Assembly (NCBI GenBank): GCA_963757065.1
Contig: CAVWQC010000007.1
Location: forward strand, 682,001-746,000
Direction of reading: 5' to 3'
DNA: 64,000 nucleotides
DNA from: PNON01 sp963757065
GTDB taxonomy: Bacteria > Chloroflexota > Anaerolineae > Anaerolineales > Anaerolineaceae
The notes beneath the pieces were generated by a model that had not been told where the DNA came from, made no database searches, and saw only the letters and a program-made list of their open reading frames with translations. Shown here piece by piece: positions 17,289 through 26,113 of the stretch. The stretch's first letter is position 1; each line of letters starts with the position of its first letter. A program made the translations under genes and the position numbers.

Positions 17289-18258
17289 TATTCATAATCA
17301 AATTCACCAGAAATTTGCTGAAGCAAATCGAGTATTGATCGTTTCCCATGTTCGACCGGATGGCGATGCCATCGGTGCATTGTTGGCCATGGGATTGGGA
17401 TTAAAGGCAATTGGTAAACAAGTTCAAATGGTATTAACTGATGGTATACCTTCCAGTTTTAAACAATTGGAAGGCGCTGGTCAGGTCAAACGAAAGCCGG
17501 AAGGCGAGTTCGATCTGATCATTGTTGTAGATTGTTCTGATTTTCAGCGAACCGGATCAGCCTTGGATGGCTATTCAAAGCCTGATATTAATATCGACCA
17601 CCATGTAACCAATACTGAATACGGGATCATCAACTTTATCCAACCTGAAGCAGTTGCCACGTCAGAAATATTAGCAGACTACTTTGAGTCGTGGGGCTTG
17701 AAAATTACACCAGGAATAGCTAATGCGCTCATGGCAGGTATAGTTACTGATACGCTTGGGTTTCGCACTTCCAATATGAGACCGAAAACCATGCGCTTAA
17801 CAGCAACATTAATGGAAAAAGGTGGAAATCTTCCTGAGCAGTACAAGAATACTTTATTAAGGCGTTCATTTACTGCTGCCCAGTATTGGGGTGCTGGTCT
17901 ATCTTCTCTAGAACGCCGGGGGAAAATGGTCTGGGGTACTCTTAGCCTGGAATCAAGAGAAGCCTGTGGATATCCGGGTAATGATGATGCAGATCTGATC
18001 AACATCATTTCTGCATTAGATGATTTTGACATTTCGATGATTTTTGTTGAACAAAAAAATGGAACAGTCAAGGTTAGTTGGCGCTCAGTCCCCGGCTATG
18101 ATGTTTCAAAAATAGCACTTCAATTTGGTGGTGGTGGACATCCCGCAGCAGCCGGTGCAGATATTCCAGGCACCTTAAATGAAATTCAGAAGGAAGTATT
18201 AGACAGAACAAGAATACTATTGAATTCCCGTCAAGATTTGCATAAGATATTATTATAG
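17278..18258 (+). CDS. nrnA: DHH/DHHA1 phosphoesterase, NrnA-type oligoribonuclease/pAp phosphatase
   Basis: A 326-residue DHH-family phosphoesterase. Metal-binding motifs are all visible: HVRPDGDAIG from residue 24, VVDCSD near 82-87, DHH at 107-109, GIVTDTLGF near 148-156 and the DHHA1 substrate motif GGGGHPAAAG near 285. NrnA enzymes degrade 2-5 nt RNA oligomers and dephosphorylate 3'-phosphoadenosine 5'-phosphate. The location between rbfA and truB is the conserved arrangement in Gram-positive-like genomes. A GAGG motif 17 bases before the ATG is within rbfA. Confidence 0.93.
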   Translation: MQSDIHNQIHQKFAEANRVLIVSHVRPDGDAIGALLAMGLGLKAIGKQVQMVLTDGIPSSFKQLEGAGQVKRKPEGEFDLIIVVDCSDFQRTGSALDGYSKPDINIDHHVTNTEYGIINFIQPEAVATSEILADYFESWGLKITPGIANALMAGIVTDTLGFRTSNMRPKTMRLTATLMEKGGNLPEQYKNTLLRRSFTAAQYWGAGLSSLERRGKMVWGTLSLESREACGYPGNDDADLINIISALDDFDISMIFVEQKNGTVKVSWRSVPGYDVSKIALQFGGGGHPAAAGADIPGTLNEIQKEVLDRTRILLNSRQDLHKILL

Positions 18259-18287
18259 ATAGGTGTATTAATGGAGGGATTGGATAA

Positions 18288-19196
18288 ATGAACAATGACA
18301 ATCGCTTTGAGCAAAATGTCATTTCGGGGGTACTGGTTATTGATAAACCAGTTGGATTGACTTCTCATGATGTTGTTCAAGTGATACGTAAGGGAACAAA
18401 TATTCGCCGGGTAGGGCATACTGGTACGTTGGACCCGCGCGCTTCCGGCGTGTTAGTTGTATTGGTTGGCCCAGCCGTTCGACTAAGCGAGTATGTTTCA
18501 GCTTCGGATAAACGTTATCAGGCAATTATGCGCCTTGGTGCAACGACAGATACATATGACGAAGAGGGAAGCGTCATGAGTTCTTCCCCGGTTGAAATTA
18601 CTGAAGAGCAATTTGAAACTGCGTTGAAGCAATTTATTGGTGAGATAGAGCAGGTTCCACCGCCTTATTCGGCAGTAAAGGTGAATGGGAAAAAAGCATA
18701 TGAAATGGCCCGTGAAGGTGAAGAAGTTGAATTAGCTCCACGGATCATCAATGTCTATAATTTGGAACTTTTGGAATGGGCGCCACCGGAAGCTGTTATT
18801 GATGTATATTGTTCTTCAGGAACTTATGTCCGTTCTCTGGCGAATGACCTTGGTAAATCTTTGGGCTGTGGAGCACACCTGGTTGGATTACGACGGACAA
18901 AAAGCGGCAGGTTTACTTTAAGGGACGCAGTCCCACTACGCAAACTGAGAGATTCGTTTGATCAGGGTGACTGGTACCAGTATCTTATTCCGGCCGCTGA
19001 GGCACTTTCGGATTGGCCAGCTGTGGAATTGGATGCCCAGCAAATGGATGCGATCAGACACGGGCATAGGATCCCTTCCGCTCCTGGTTCAACCGGATGG
19101 GCAAGAGGAGTCTCTCAACAGGGAGAGCTGGTTGCACTTCTTTTGAATGATGATGCAACTTCAGAATGGCAACCCAAAAAAGTGCTTTTCTCCTAA
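18288..19196 (+). CDS. truB: tRNA pseudouridine(55) synthase TruB
   Basis: A 302-residue TruB, which isomerises U55 in the T-loop of tRNAs. The N-terminal GVLVIDKPVGLTSHDVV and the catalytic block GHTGTLDPRASG with nucleophile Asp49 are clear. PPPYSAVKVNGKKAYE.AR.G and the later CSSGTYVRSLANDLG are also diagnostic. The C-terminal PUA-like domain is retained. The ribosome binding site is GGAGGG, 10 bases before the ATG. It is separated from nrnA by 29 bases and from ribF by 39 bases, all on one strand. Confidence 0.96.
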   Translation: MNNDNRFEQNVISGVLVIDKPVGLTSHDVVQVIRKGTNIRRVGHTGTLDPRASGVLVVLVGPAVRLSEYVSASDKRYQAIMRLGATTDTYDEEGSVMSSSPVEITEEQFETALKQFIGEIEQVPPPYSAVKVNGKKAYEMAREGEEVELAPRIINVYNLELLEWAPPEAVIDVYCSSGTYVRSLANDLGKSLGCGAHLVGLRRTKSGRFTLRDAVPLRKLRDSFDQGDWYQYLIPAAEALSDWPAVELDAQQMDAIRHGHRIPSAPGSTGWARGVSQQGELVALLLNDDATSEWQPKKVLFS

Positions 19197-19235
19197 AATA
19201 AAAAATATAAATATCAATAGTGGGTTGAAATTTTA

Positions 19236-20156
19236 ATGCAGCACTCCACTCAATTAACCGACCTTCATTTAGGAAAAACCTGGCTGACAATCGGCTCTTT
19301 TGATGGTGTCCATAATGGACACCAGGAATTGATTCGTCAGTTAGTTACAAAAGCCCATACAAATGGTGCCCAGGCAGCAGTATTAACTTTTCATCCGCAT
19401 CCAGCGATCGTCCTGAGGGGGAAAAGTGATCCCTTCTACTTGACCAGTCTGGATGAAAAATTGGAATTAATTGAATCGCTCGGAGTGGATTACTGTATTA
19501 CCATGGAGTTCAACCTTACGGTTGCTTCGTATACAGCCCAATATTTCATTCAATTACTAACCCAACATATGGAATTAAAAAAGCTAATGGTTGGCCAGGG
19601 TTTTGCCCTTGGCCGTGGACGTACTGGTGATATTGCCACATTAACTCGAATCGGAGAGAAGGTGGGATACGATGTGGATGTTATCGATCCAGTAGAAAAA
19701 GAGGGAGTCATCACCTCGTCAAGCCATATCAGAAAATTAATCTCTGACGGTGAAGTGGATAAAGCAGAACGATATTTGGGTCGGGATTATTCCATTACCG
19801 GGATTATTTCACATGGTGATGGAAGAGGTAGAACATTAGGTTTTCCAACAGCAAATATCGCTATTCCACAATTAAGATTACTTCCCAAAGCGGGTGTTTA
19901 TGCCTGCAGGACTCTGATCAATGGAAGATCTTATCCTTCAGTCGCGAATATAGGATTTCGACCAACTTTCAATCTGCCTGATCCAGCTCTTCACCTTGAA
20001 GTGCACATTCTTGATTTCGATGAAGATATTTATGGACAATTAGTAAATATTGAATTTATTAAATATCTTCGCGGAGAGGTAAAGTTTTCATCCATAGACC
20101 AATTGATAGAACAGATCCAAAAAGATATCATCACCGCCAGGGAGATATTACGGTGA
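19236..20156 (+). CDS. ribF: Bifunctional riboflavin kinase / FAD synthetase
   Basis: A 306-residue RibF, which phosphorylates riboflavin to FMN and adenylates FMN to FAD. The N-terminal nucleotidyltransferase half has IGSFDGVHNGHQELI (HxGH type), VLTFHPHP and a VGQGFALGRGRTGD loop; TSSSHIRKLISDGEV follows. The C-terminal flavokinase half has GRTLGFPTANI and the strand-rich GVYACRT. Both halves are complete. It makes the cofactor for the ThyX-like protein, whose GTG start overlaps the ribF stop by four bases. Confidence 0.96.
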   Translation: MQHSTQLTDLHLGKTWLTIGSFDGVHNGHQELIRQLVTKAHTNGAQAAVLTFHPHPAIVLRGKSDPFYLTSLDEKLELIESLGVDYCITMEFNLTVASYTAQYFIQLLTQHMELKKLMVGQGFALGRGRTGDIATLTRIGEKVGYDVDVIDPVEKEGVITSSSHIRKLISDGEVDKAERYLGRDYSITGIISHGDGRGRTLGFPTANIAIPQLRLLPKAGVYACRTLINGRSYPSVANIGFRPTFNLPDPALHLEVHILDFDEDIYGQLVNIEFIKYLRGEVKFSSIDQLIEQIQKDIITAREILR

Positions 20157-21578
20157 CGAACGAACGACAAATATATCTTCTTAATCCCAAGGAATTTAGT
20201 CCGGAAACAATTGCAGTGGCATTTGCAAAGACATCGCGTTCACCGGAATCTTTTCGGGAAATTGCGCATGGCTTGAATGACGAAAAGAGTGCAGATTTCC
20301 ACGAAAAATGGGTGGTGGGCTATGGTCATTCCTCAGTTGCTGAGCATGCAGTCTTACATTTAGCCATAGAAAATGTTTCACGTTTAGCAGTGGAATCGAT
20401 CGAATCGAACCGATTGGCTTCATATACAGAAAAATCTACCCGTTATCAAAAATGGTCAGCAACGGCTTATCATACCCCGGCAGAGGTAATGAAAGCCGGA
20501 CTTGATGAACGAGTACAACGAGATTTGTTCGTCACTTTTTGGTGCTTACATCAGATCACTGGAATTATGTAAAAAGGTTGTTCAACAAAATTGTCCCCGT
20601 CAACCAGATGAAACTGAAGCAGCATGGGAACGTAGAATTCGATCCCAATATGTGGATGTATGCCGTTTCATTCTGCCGGCAGCATCGTTGGCAAATTTAG
20701 GCATGACGGTTAATGCAAGGGTATTGGAAGGAATGCTCAGGAAGATGCTCTCTAATCCCCTAAGTGAAGTGCAGGAGGTGGGGGAACAGATTAAAGCGGT
20801 TGCGATCCAAGAAATCCCAACACTAGTAAAATATGCAGATAAAGTTCCTTACCTTGTGGAAACTCCTCTGAAACTGAAAATAGATGCTCAATCCTTAGTG
20901 ATGGAATCTACTAAAGGGAACGACTGGTGCCGGCTGATCGAATGGCAGGCAGATGGAGAGGACCGAATAATTGCTGCTGCACTTTACCGGGTTTCAGGAA
21001 CACCTTATGAGATCATTCTTAATTCTGTGAAACAATACTCTTTTGAAGAAAAAAACCGGATATTGGAACATTTATTAGGAAAAGCAGGCAAATTTGATTC
21101 TCCATTAAGAGAGCTGGAGCATATTACTTATACTTTCGATATTGTTATGGATCAAGGCGCTTATTTTGAGATTAAACGTCATCGAATGATGACTCAAACA
21201 CCGCAAGATTTGTCATGCGGGTTAGGGTATGCAGTTCCCTCAATGTTGAGAACTGCTGGATTTTATGATGAATATTGCGAATTGATGGACGGTTTGGAAA
21301 ATAAATATCACATCTTTAAATCAGCAATCTCCGGTGCAGCAGCATATATCATCCCAAATGGATTCAATAGACGAGTATTAATGACATTAAATTTCCGAGA
21401 AGCCTACCAATTATGTGCATTGCGTAGCGCGCCTAATGCGCACTTCTCCGCAAGAAGGGTTGCACAAAGGATGGCTGAGGAGATTCGATCAGTGCATCCA
21501 TCACTTGGAAAATATTTAAAAGTAAATTCGGACGAAACTTGGAATAGTGTCGAACTTGATAATTTTATTTCTATCTAG
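20153..21578 (+). pseudogene. thyX: Two-domain ThyX-like (FAD-dependent thymidylate synthase) protein, one frameshift
   Basis: Read through one extra A near 20492-20494 (AAA run), this gives a 474-residue protein of two tandem ThyX-fold domains. The start is GTG in a GTGA overlap with ribF. Domain 1 has VGYGHSSVAEHAVLHLAIENVSR and SNRLASYTEKSTRY, where the canonical RHR of the ThyX signature is changed to SNR. It ends with RFILPAASL and MTVNARVL. Domain 2 has ELEHITYTFDI and RHRMMTQTPQDLS, keeping RHR but not the downstream S/NE/RY residues, and ends with LRSAPNAHFSARRVAQRM. Canonical ThyX is a ~220-residue homotetramer that converts dUMP to dTMP with FAD and methylene-THF. Here the signature is split between the halves, so activity is uncertain. 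Both sides of the frameshift are well preserved. Confidence 0.75.
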
Positions 21579-21594
21579 TTCGTAATTTATTGAA

Positions 21595-22377
21595 TTAATC
21601 CTGCCTTACAGGCAAGGTAAAGTAAAAGGTAGATCCCTGGTTATAAGTACTCTCAAACCATATACTTCCATCCATCAATTCCACCAGTCTTTTAGAAATA
21701 TATAAGCCCAAACCGGTTCCAGGTACATCCTTTGTCTGAGCATCTTCAGCTCGAAAATATCGTTGGAAAATCCAGGCTTTGTCTTCTTCTTTGATACCCA
21801 ATCCAGAATCTTTAACTGCCGTCTGAATGAATGTTTTTCCATCTTTCGTGCTTTGTGTAACTATCACATCAATTCTACCGCCTGGATGGGTGTATTTTGC
21901 AGCATTTCCGATGAGATTAACAAGAATTTGACCGGTTCTTTTTTTGTCTGCATATACATGAGGAATATCTATATCAATTTCAGTATTGAATTGTAAATTC
22001 TTCTCATCAAATTTCGGACGTAAGAACTTGGTCAGTTCATCTAAATGCGTGGGTATCGAGAAGGAAGTCAGGTCAAGTTTTAACCGGTTAGAGTCAACCA
22101 GTGACATATCGGAAAGATCAGTGATCAGGTCACTCATTCGATTAACATTTGCCTGTATCGTAGCCAGGAATTGTCGTTGTTGTGGGTTTAATTCCCCCAC
22201 AGCGTTACTCATCAGAAGCTCAGTGTATCCTCGTATCGAGGATAATGGATTTTTTAATTCGTGCGCCACCATGGAGAGGATCTCACTGGAATTCTGTGTA
22301 CTTCCTACAGAAGGTGATTGCGTATAATCAACCACCGCGGTTACTATCTGTTGATTCTTATCGGTTTTTGTAGACAT
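21595..22377 (-). CDS. Soluble sensor-less histidine kinase
   Basis: A histidine kinase core of 260 residues if started at ATG 22377; the frame is open for 38 more codons up to 22491, but those overlap the divergent HNH gene. Seen in order: a short N-terminal region without membrane helix or sensor domain, HisKA with MVAHELKNPLSSIRGY, N box NLIGNAAKYT, G1 DSGLGI and G2 GTGLGLYISK. It should autophosphorylate on the H-box His and pass the phosphate to a response regulator, but no receiver protein is adjacent. It may take its signal from a partner protein. No strong ribosome binding site is seen for either start. Confidence 0.85.
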   Translation of the reverse strand: MSTKTDKNQQIVTAVVDYTQSPSVGSTQNSSEILSMVAHELKNPLSSIRGYTELLMSNAVGELNPQQRQFLATIQANVNRMSDLITDLSDMSLVDSNRLKLDLTSFSIPTHLDELTKFLRPKFDEKNLQFNTEIDIDIPHVYADKKRTGQILVNLIGNAAKYTHPGGRIDVIVTQSTKDGKTFIQTAVKDSGLGIKEEDKAWIFQRYFRAEDAQTKDVPGTGLGLYISKRLVELMDGSIWFESTYNQGSTFYFTLPVRQD

Positions 22378-22436
22378 TAACAATGTTTTATCATTGAATA
22401 TGATATAAAGCAAATCAATTCGGCATTTTGTCAGTG

Positions 22437-22442
22437 TATAAT
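22437..22442 (+). promoter_or_regulatory. Candidate -10 box for the HNH gene
   Basis: A perfect TATAAT in the divergent spacer, 44 bases before the GTG at 22486. No good -35 sits 17 bases upstream, so the assignment is tentative. Confidence 0.35.
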
Positions 22443-22485
22443 CAATTTTGCTAGCATCGGATAAATTGAAAAAGGGAGAATATTG

Positions 22486-22956
22486 GTGCAAGAACCGAAA
22501 TTGGTCGTAGAACTGGTGCCCCGTTCATGCTTTTTTTCCAATCTTCGATCCAACCTGAGTAAAAGGGATTGGGAAAAATTACGTCAATACACTATTGAAA
22601 AGGCAAATAAACAGTGTGAAATTTGTACGTCAGATGGGGGAGGATCATCATTGGAATGCCACGAAATTTGGCAATACGATGATGCCAATAATACTCAGAA
22701 ATTAATTGGATTAGTGGCATTGTGCAAAGCTTGCCATCGCTCCAAGCATATGGCACTCGCCCGACATAAAGGTTGGGAGGTCATCGCAGAAGACCATTTA
22801 ATGCGAATAAATGGATGGGAAAGAACAACTTTAAATCTTTACCTTGACGAGGCTTTTCGGATTTTCGAACAACGCAGCGAGCAAAATTGGACTCTGGATA
22901 TTACCTGGCTTGAAAGATTTGATGTAGTCATACCTGATATTTTGGATAGAATTTAG
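22486..22956 (+). CDS. Small HNH-type zinc-binding protein
   Basis: A 156-residue protein with an HNH-like treble-clef signature: CEIC near residue 45, LECHEIWQYDD near 57-67, and LCKACHRSKH near 83-92. The spacing CxxC ... H ... CxxCHxxKH matches HNH nucleases with a structural zinc, where the His of ECHE would be the catalytic metal-binding residue. The C-terminal part is not recognised. Start choice is between TTG 22483 and GTG 22486; the latter is better spaced from GGGAG. It lies alone between a divergent kinase and an oxidoreductase, without a restriction or phage context, so the substrate is unknown. Confidence 0.7.
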   Translation: MQEPKLVVELVPRSCFFSNLRSNLSKRDWEKLRQYTIEKANKQCEICTSDGGGSSLECHEIWQYDDANNTQKLIGLVALCKACHRSKHMALARHKGWEVIAEDHLMRINGWERTTLNLYLDEAFRIFEQRSEQNWTLDITWLERFDVVIPDILDRI

Positions 22957-22990
22957 GATTACAAAGAACGATGTTGCACAGGATGATCTA

Positions 22991-23911
22991 ATGGAAAATA
23001 AAACGAAAGTATCTATCATCGGGTTAGGCGGTATCTCAAATAAGGCATATTTGCCAATATTAACTGCTGATAGTTCCCTCGATTTACAGCTTTTTTCCAG
23101 GTCTCAATCATCAATTCAAAAGGCACAAACAACCTGGAAAATTGAAAAGACAGCAGCAGATTTATCCGATGTAATTCAATGGAAACCGGAAGCAGCATTT
23201 GTTCTCACAAATTCTGCAGCCCATTTTGAAATTGTAAAAAAACTTTTAGAGAATAATATTGATGTGTTTGTTGAGAAACCTGCCACACTCCATGTGGAAC
23301 AGACCATGGAATTGGCTGAATTATCCAAGAGAAGTAATAAGATTTGTATGGTAGGCTTTAATCGTCGTTACACACCTATCCATCAAAGGGGAAAAGAATA
23401 TTGGGGGAGTCGTAAAATCGAATTGGCAGAATTCACAAAATTGCGGACAAAACCATTTCATGATGATATTCGAAGTCATATATATGACGATACCATTCAT
23501 TTGTTGGATACTATGAGGTTTTTTTGTGGTGAAGTTTCATTAGTACACAAAGAATTACGCATAGATGAACACCTGGTGACCTGTACTGCTATGTTTGCTC
23601 ATGAACAGGGTGGAATTGCTATTATAAATAACTGTATGCGAAGCGGAGAGTGGCGAGAAAGCTATATCCTTTCGGGAGATGGCTTGACAATGGAAATGGA
23701 AGCGTTTTCGCGGCTATCAATCTTCCAGGGAGATGAACAGCGCAGTTGGAAGGAAAACTACCCAGCAGGAAGTGAAATATTGGTAGGACGAGGTTTTTCC
23801 GGCGAGATCAATCACTTCTTGAATTGCATCAGGACCCGTGAAAATCCCCTAACAGACCTTACAGATTCCGTTAAGACGCAGAAATTGGTTGAAGCAATAA
23901 CTGATGGATAA
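22991..23911 (+). CDS. Gfo/Idh/MocA family oxidoreductase
   Basis: A 306-residue NAD(P)-dependent oxidoreductase. The Rossmann start VSIIGLGGISNKAYLPIL and the VEKPATLHVEQTMEL segment (the EKP motif that contacts the nicotinamide and substrate) are characteristic. A C-terminal mixed-sheet domain follows, with DDTIHLLDTMRFF, which carries the His typical of the substrate pocket. Family members oxidise or reduce sugars, inositols or sugar nucleotides; the substrate cannot be inferred. The divergently oriented GT2 gene ends 10 bases after it. A sugar or cell-envelope role is possible but weakly supported. Confidence 0.88.
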   Translation: MENKTKVSIIGLGGISNKAYLPILTADSSLDLQLFSRSQSSIQKAQTTWKIEKTAADLSDVIQWKPEAAFVLTNSAAHFEIVKKLLENNIDVFVEKPATLHVEQTMELAELSKRSNKICMVGFNRRYTPIHQRGKEYWGSRKIELAEFTKLRTKPFHDDIRSHIYDDTIHLLDTMRFFCGEVSLVHKELRIDEHLVTCTAMFAHEQGGIAIINNCMRSGEWRESYILSGDGLTMEMEAFSRLSIFQGDEQRSWKENYPAGSEILVGRGFSGEINHFLNCIRTRENPLTDLTDSVKTQKLVEAITDG

Positions 23912-23921
23912 TTTTGGACTC

Positions 23922-24605
23922 TTAATCCACGAAACGATATTTTATTAATGCCCAAACCGCAAAGAACGCATCGCTCATATGAATTTTCTTCCCCTGAGAA
24001 TAATCTCTCGGGTTGAATTCAATTGGAACTTCATAGATACGAATTTTGCGCTTGAGGACTTTTGCTGTAAATTCGGGCTCAAAGTCAAATCGTTTCGAAT
24101 GGAGGGGGATATCTTTTACAACTTCACGTTTAAAAACTTTATATCCGGTTTCCATATCACTTAGGATATTGTTATAAAGGATATTAGTCATAAAAGTGAG
24201 TAGTTTGTTTGCAACCATGTTCCAATAAAGAATTGGTCGGCGGGCACCTCCCAGAAAACGCGATCCATATACGATATCTGCAATCCCTTCCTGGATTGGA
24301 CGCAGGAGGTGTGGATATTCTCGTGGATCATATTCCAAATCCGCATCCTGGATGATGATAACATCCTTGGTAGCTGCTTTAATACCCGTCACTACTGCAG
24401 CACCTTTTCCCTGGTTCACAGAATGAAGAATGACCCGAATCTGACCCGTCTTCTCGATTTCTGCAAGCTTTTCACGTGTTCCATCTTTTGAACCATCATC
24501 TACCACGACGATCTCATCCACCAAGTTTGTTGCCTTTACCCTGCGGATAATTTCTTCAATGGTTTGAATTTCATTATAGACAGGAATTACGACAGATATT
24601 TGCAT
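23922..24605 (-). CDS. Glycosyltransferase family 2 (polyprenyl-phosphate sugar transferase-like)
   Basis: A 227-residue GT2 enzyme when started at ATG 24605; an upstream TTG would add 16 residues that do not match the family. It opens directly with ISVVIPVYNE, then VVVDDGSKDGT and the metal-binding QDADLEYDP (DxD type). YGSRFLGGARRP and ETGYKVFKREV are typical of dolichyl-phosphate-mannose-synthase-like transferases that load a sugar from a nucleotide onto polyprenyl phosphate. No C-terminal membrane helices are present. It probably supplies sugars for cell-surface glycans. Confidence 0.88.
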   Translation of the reverse strand: MQISVVIPVYNEIQTIEEIIRRVKATNLVDEIVVVDDGSKDGTREKLAEIEKTGQIRVILHSVNQGKGAAVVTGIKAATKDVIIIQDADLEYDPREYPHLLRPIQEGIADIVYGSRFLGGARRPILYWNMVANKLLTFMTNILYNNILSDMETGYKVFKREVVKDIPLHSKRFDFEPEFTAKVLKRKIRIYEVPIEFNPRDYSQGKKIHMSDAFFAVWALIKYRFVD

Positions 24606-24764
24606 ATTTGGATTATATGCAACCTCACTTAATAGGGCAAGTACCAGAACCAACTAAATAAATTAACCTGATAGTATTTGGTTAGAAATCACTGGCGTGC
24701 TATAATTTGCTGGGGAAAGAAATATTAATTTACCCATAAAGAAATATTGTTGGAGGTTAATAGA

Positions 24765-26102
24765 ATGAGTCCGGTAGATAAACATCAACCCGATCCCAAA
24801 ACTGCAACTGCAAGTATGCCTTTTTTTCCGCCGCCGATAACCCGTATAGAAGACACGGGTCTTTCTCCTCTTTGGCTCCAGGATCTCATTCTAAAAGTAT
24901 TTTATTATCAGGGTTATCTTACAGGTTTCAAGTTAGCTGAAGAGATTGCTCTACCTTACGTTGGTGTGGTTGATCTGCTTTTGGAGGTATTGAAAAGGGA
25001 GAAGCTGGTTGAGGTCAAAACATCTCAGGCAGGATTGGGTGAAGGGGCGTATCAATGGGCAATCACTGGGTTAGGAATTGCCAGAGCGCGAGAAGCGCTT
25101 GAAAGAAGTCAGTATGCTGGACCGGCACCAGTTCCAATAAGTGTATATAACGAATCACAAAGAAAACAAAGCCGCGGACGTGTGTTGGTGACTGAAAAGA
25201 TCATGCGTCAAATATTAAGCAGCTTAATTCTTTCGGAAAAGACTTTTAAACGGATAGGTCCTGCATTAAATTCAGGTACATCCATGTTCCTTTATGGACC
25301 TCCTGGAAATGGGAAGACAACTATTGCTCGAGCTATCGGTAATCAGGTACTTTCGCAGAATATCTATATACCATATTCAATTTATATCGATGGACAGGTC
25401 GTTAAACTTTATGATTCTGTGAATCACCAAATCGCTCCTGATGACGAGGTGACATATACCGGGACAACAACATTAAGGGGTGTTCGCCGTGATCCACGCT
25501 GGGTTAAGATTAGAAGGCCGTTTATCGTGGTTGGCGGTGAACTTAGCCTGGCAGGTCTCGATCTTGTCTTTGATGATGTCCACAAATATTATGAAGCACC
25601 ATTCCAGGTGAAGGCAAATGGTGGGATCTTCCTCATCGATGATTTTGGTAGGCAACAGGTCAGACCACGTGATTTGCTCAATCGCTGGATCGTACCACTT
25701 GAGAACCGTATTGATTTTCTGACTCTACATACGGGAAGAAAAATTGAAGTACCTTTTGATGTATTAGTAGTGTTTTCAACAAACCTGCCTCCAAAAGATC
25801 TTGTTGATGAGGCTTTCTTGAGAAGACTGCGCCATAAAATTGAGATCGGAGATCCTTCTTACGAAGATTACCGGGAGATTTTCAAACGGGTTGCCGCAGA
25901 TAAAAAAGTGAAATATAACGACCAGGCACTTGCTCATCTATTGCAGGAATGGTATATCAAGAAGGATAGAAAACTACGTGCTTCCCATCCTCGTGACCTT
26001 TGTGACCAGATCGTTGATATTTCCAAATATGAGGGTATCGAATCTGCCATGACCAATGACCTTATTGACCGGGCAGCAGAATCCTATTTCGTTGATCTGT
26101 AA
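24765..26102 (+). CDS. AAA ATPase with N-terminal winged-helix-like domain
   Basis: A 445-residue protein. The N-terminal 130 residues look like a winged-helix domain (LILKVFYYQGYLTGFKLAEE...VVDLLLEVLKREKLVEV) followed by a GLGIARAREAL helix. The AAA core has Walker A GPPGNGKTT near residue 182, Walker B FLIDDFG near 297 and sensor-1 STNLPP near 343, then an arginine-rich FLRRLRHKIEI. A short lid ends the protein. The ATG at 24765 follows GGAGG at 9 bases and replaces an upstream TTG. The family is conserved but its substrate is unknown. It is followed 11 bases later by the phosphodiesterase gene on the same strand. Confidence 0.8.
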   Translation: MSPVDKHQPDPKTATASMPFFPPPITRIEDTGLSPLWLQDLILKVFYYQGYLTGFKLAEEIALPYVGVVDLLLEVLKREKLVEVKTSQAGLGEGAYQWAITGLGIARAREALERSQYAGPAPVPISVYNESQRKQSRGRVLVTEKIMRQILSSLILSEKTFKRIGPALNSGTSMFLYGPPGNGKTTIARAIGNQVLSQNIYIPYSIYIDGQVVKLYDSVNHQIAPDDEVTYTGTTTLRGVRRDPRWVKIRRPFIVVGGELSLAGLDLVFDDVHKYYEAPFQVKANGGIFLIDDFGRQQVRPRDLLNRWIVPLENRIDFLTLHTGRKIEVPFDVLVVFSTNLPPKDLVDEAFLRRLRHKIEIGDPSYEDYREIFKRVAADKKVKYNDQALAHLLQEWYIKKDRKLRASHPRDLCDQIVDISKYEGIESAMTNDLIDRAAESYFVDL

Positions 26103-26113
26103 AGGGTGATTAT

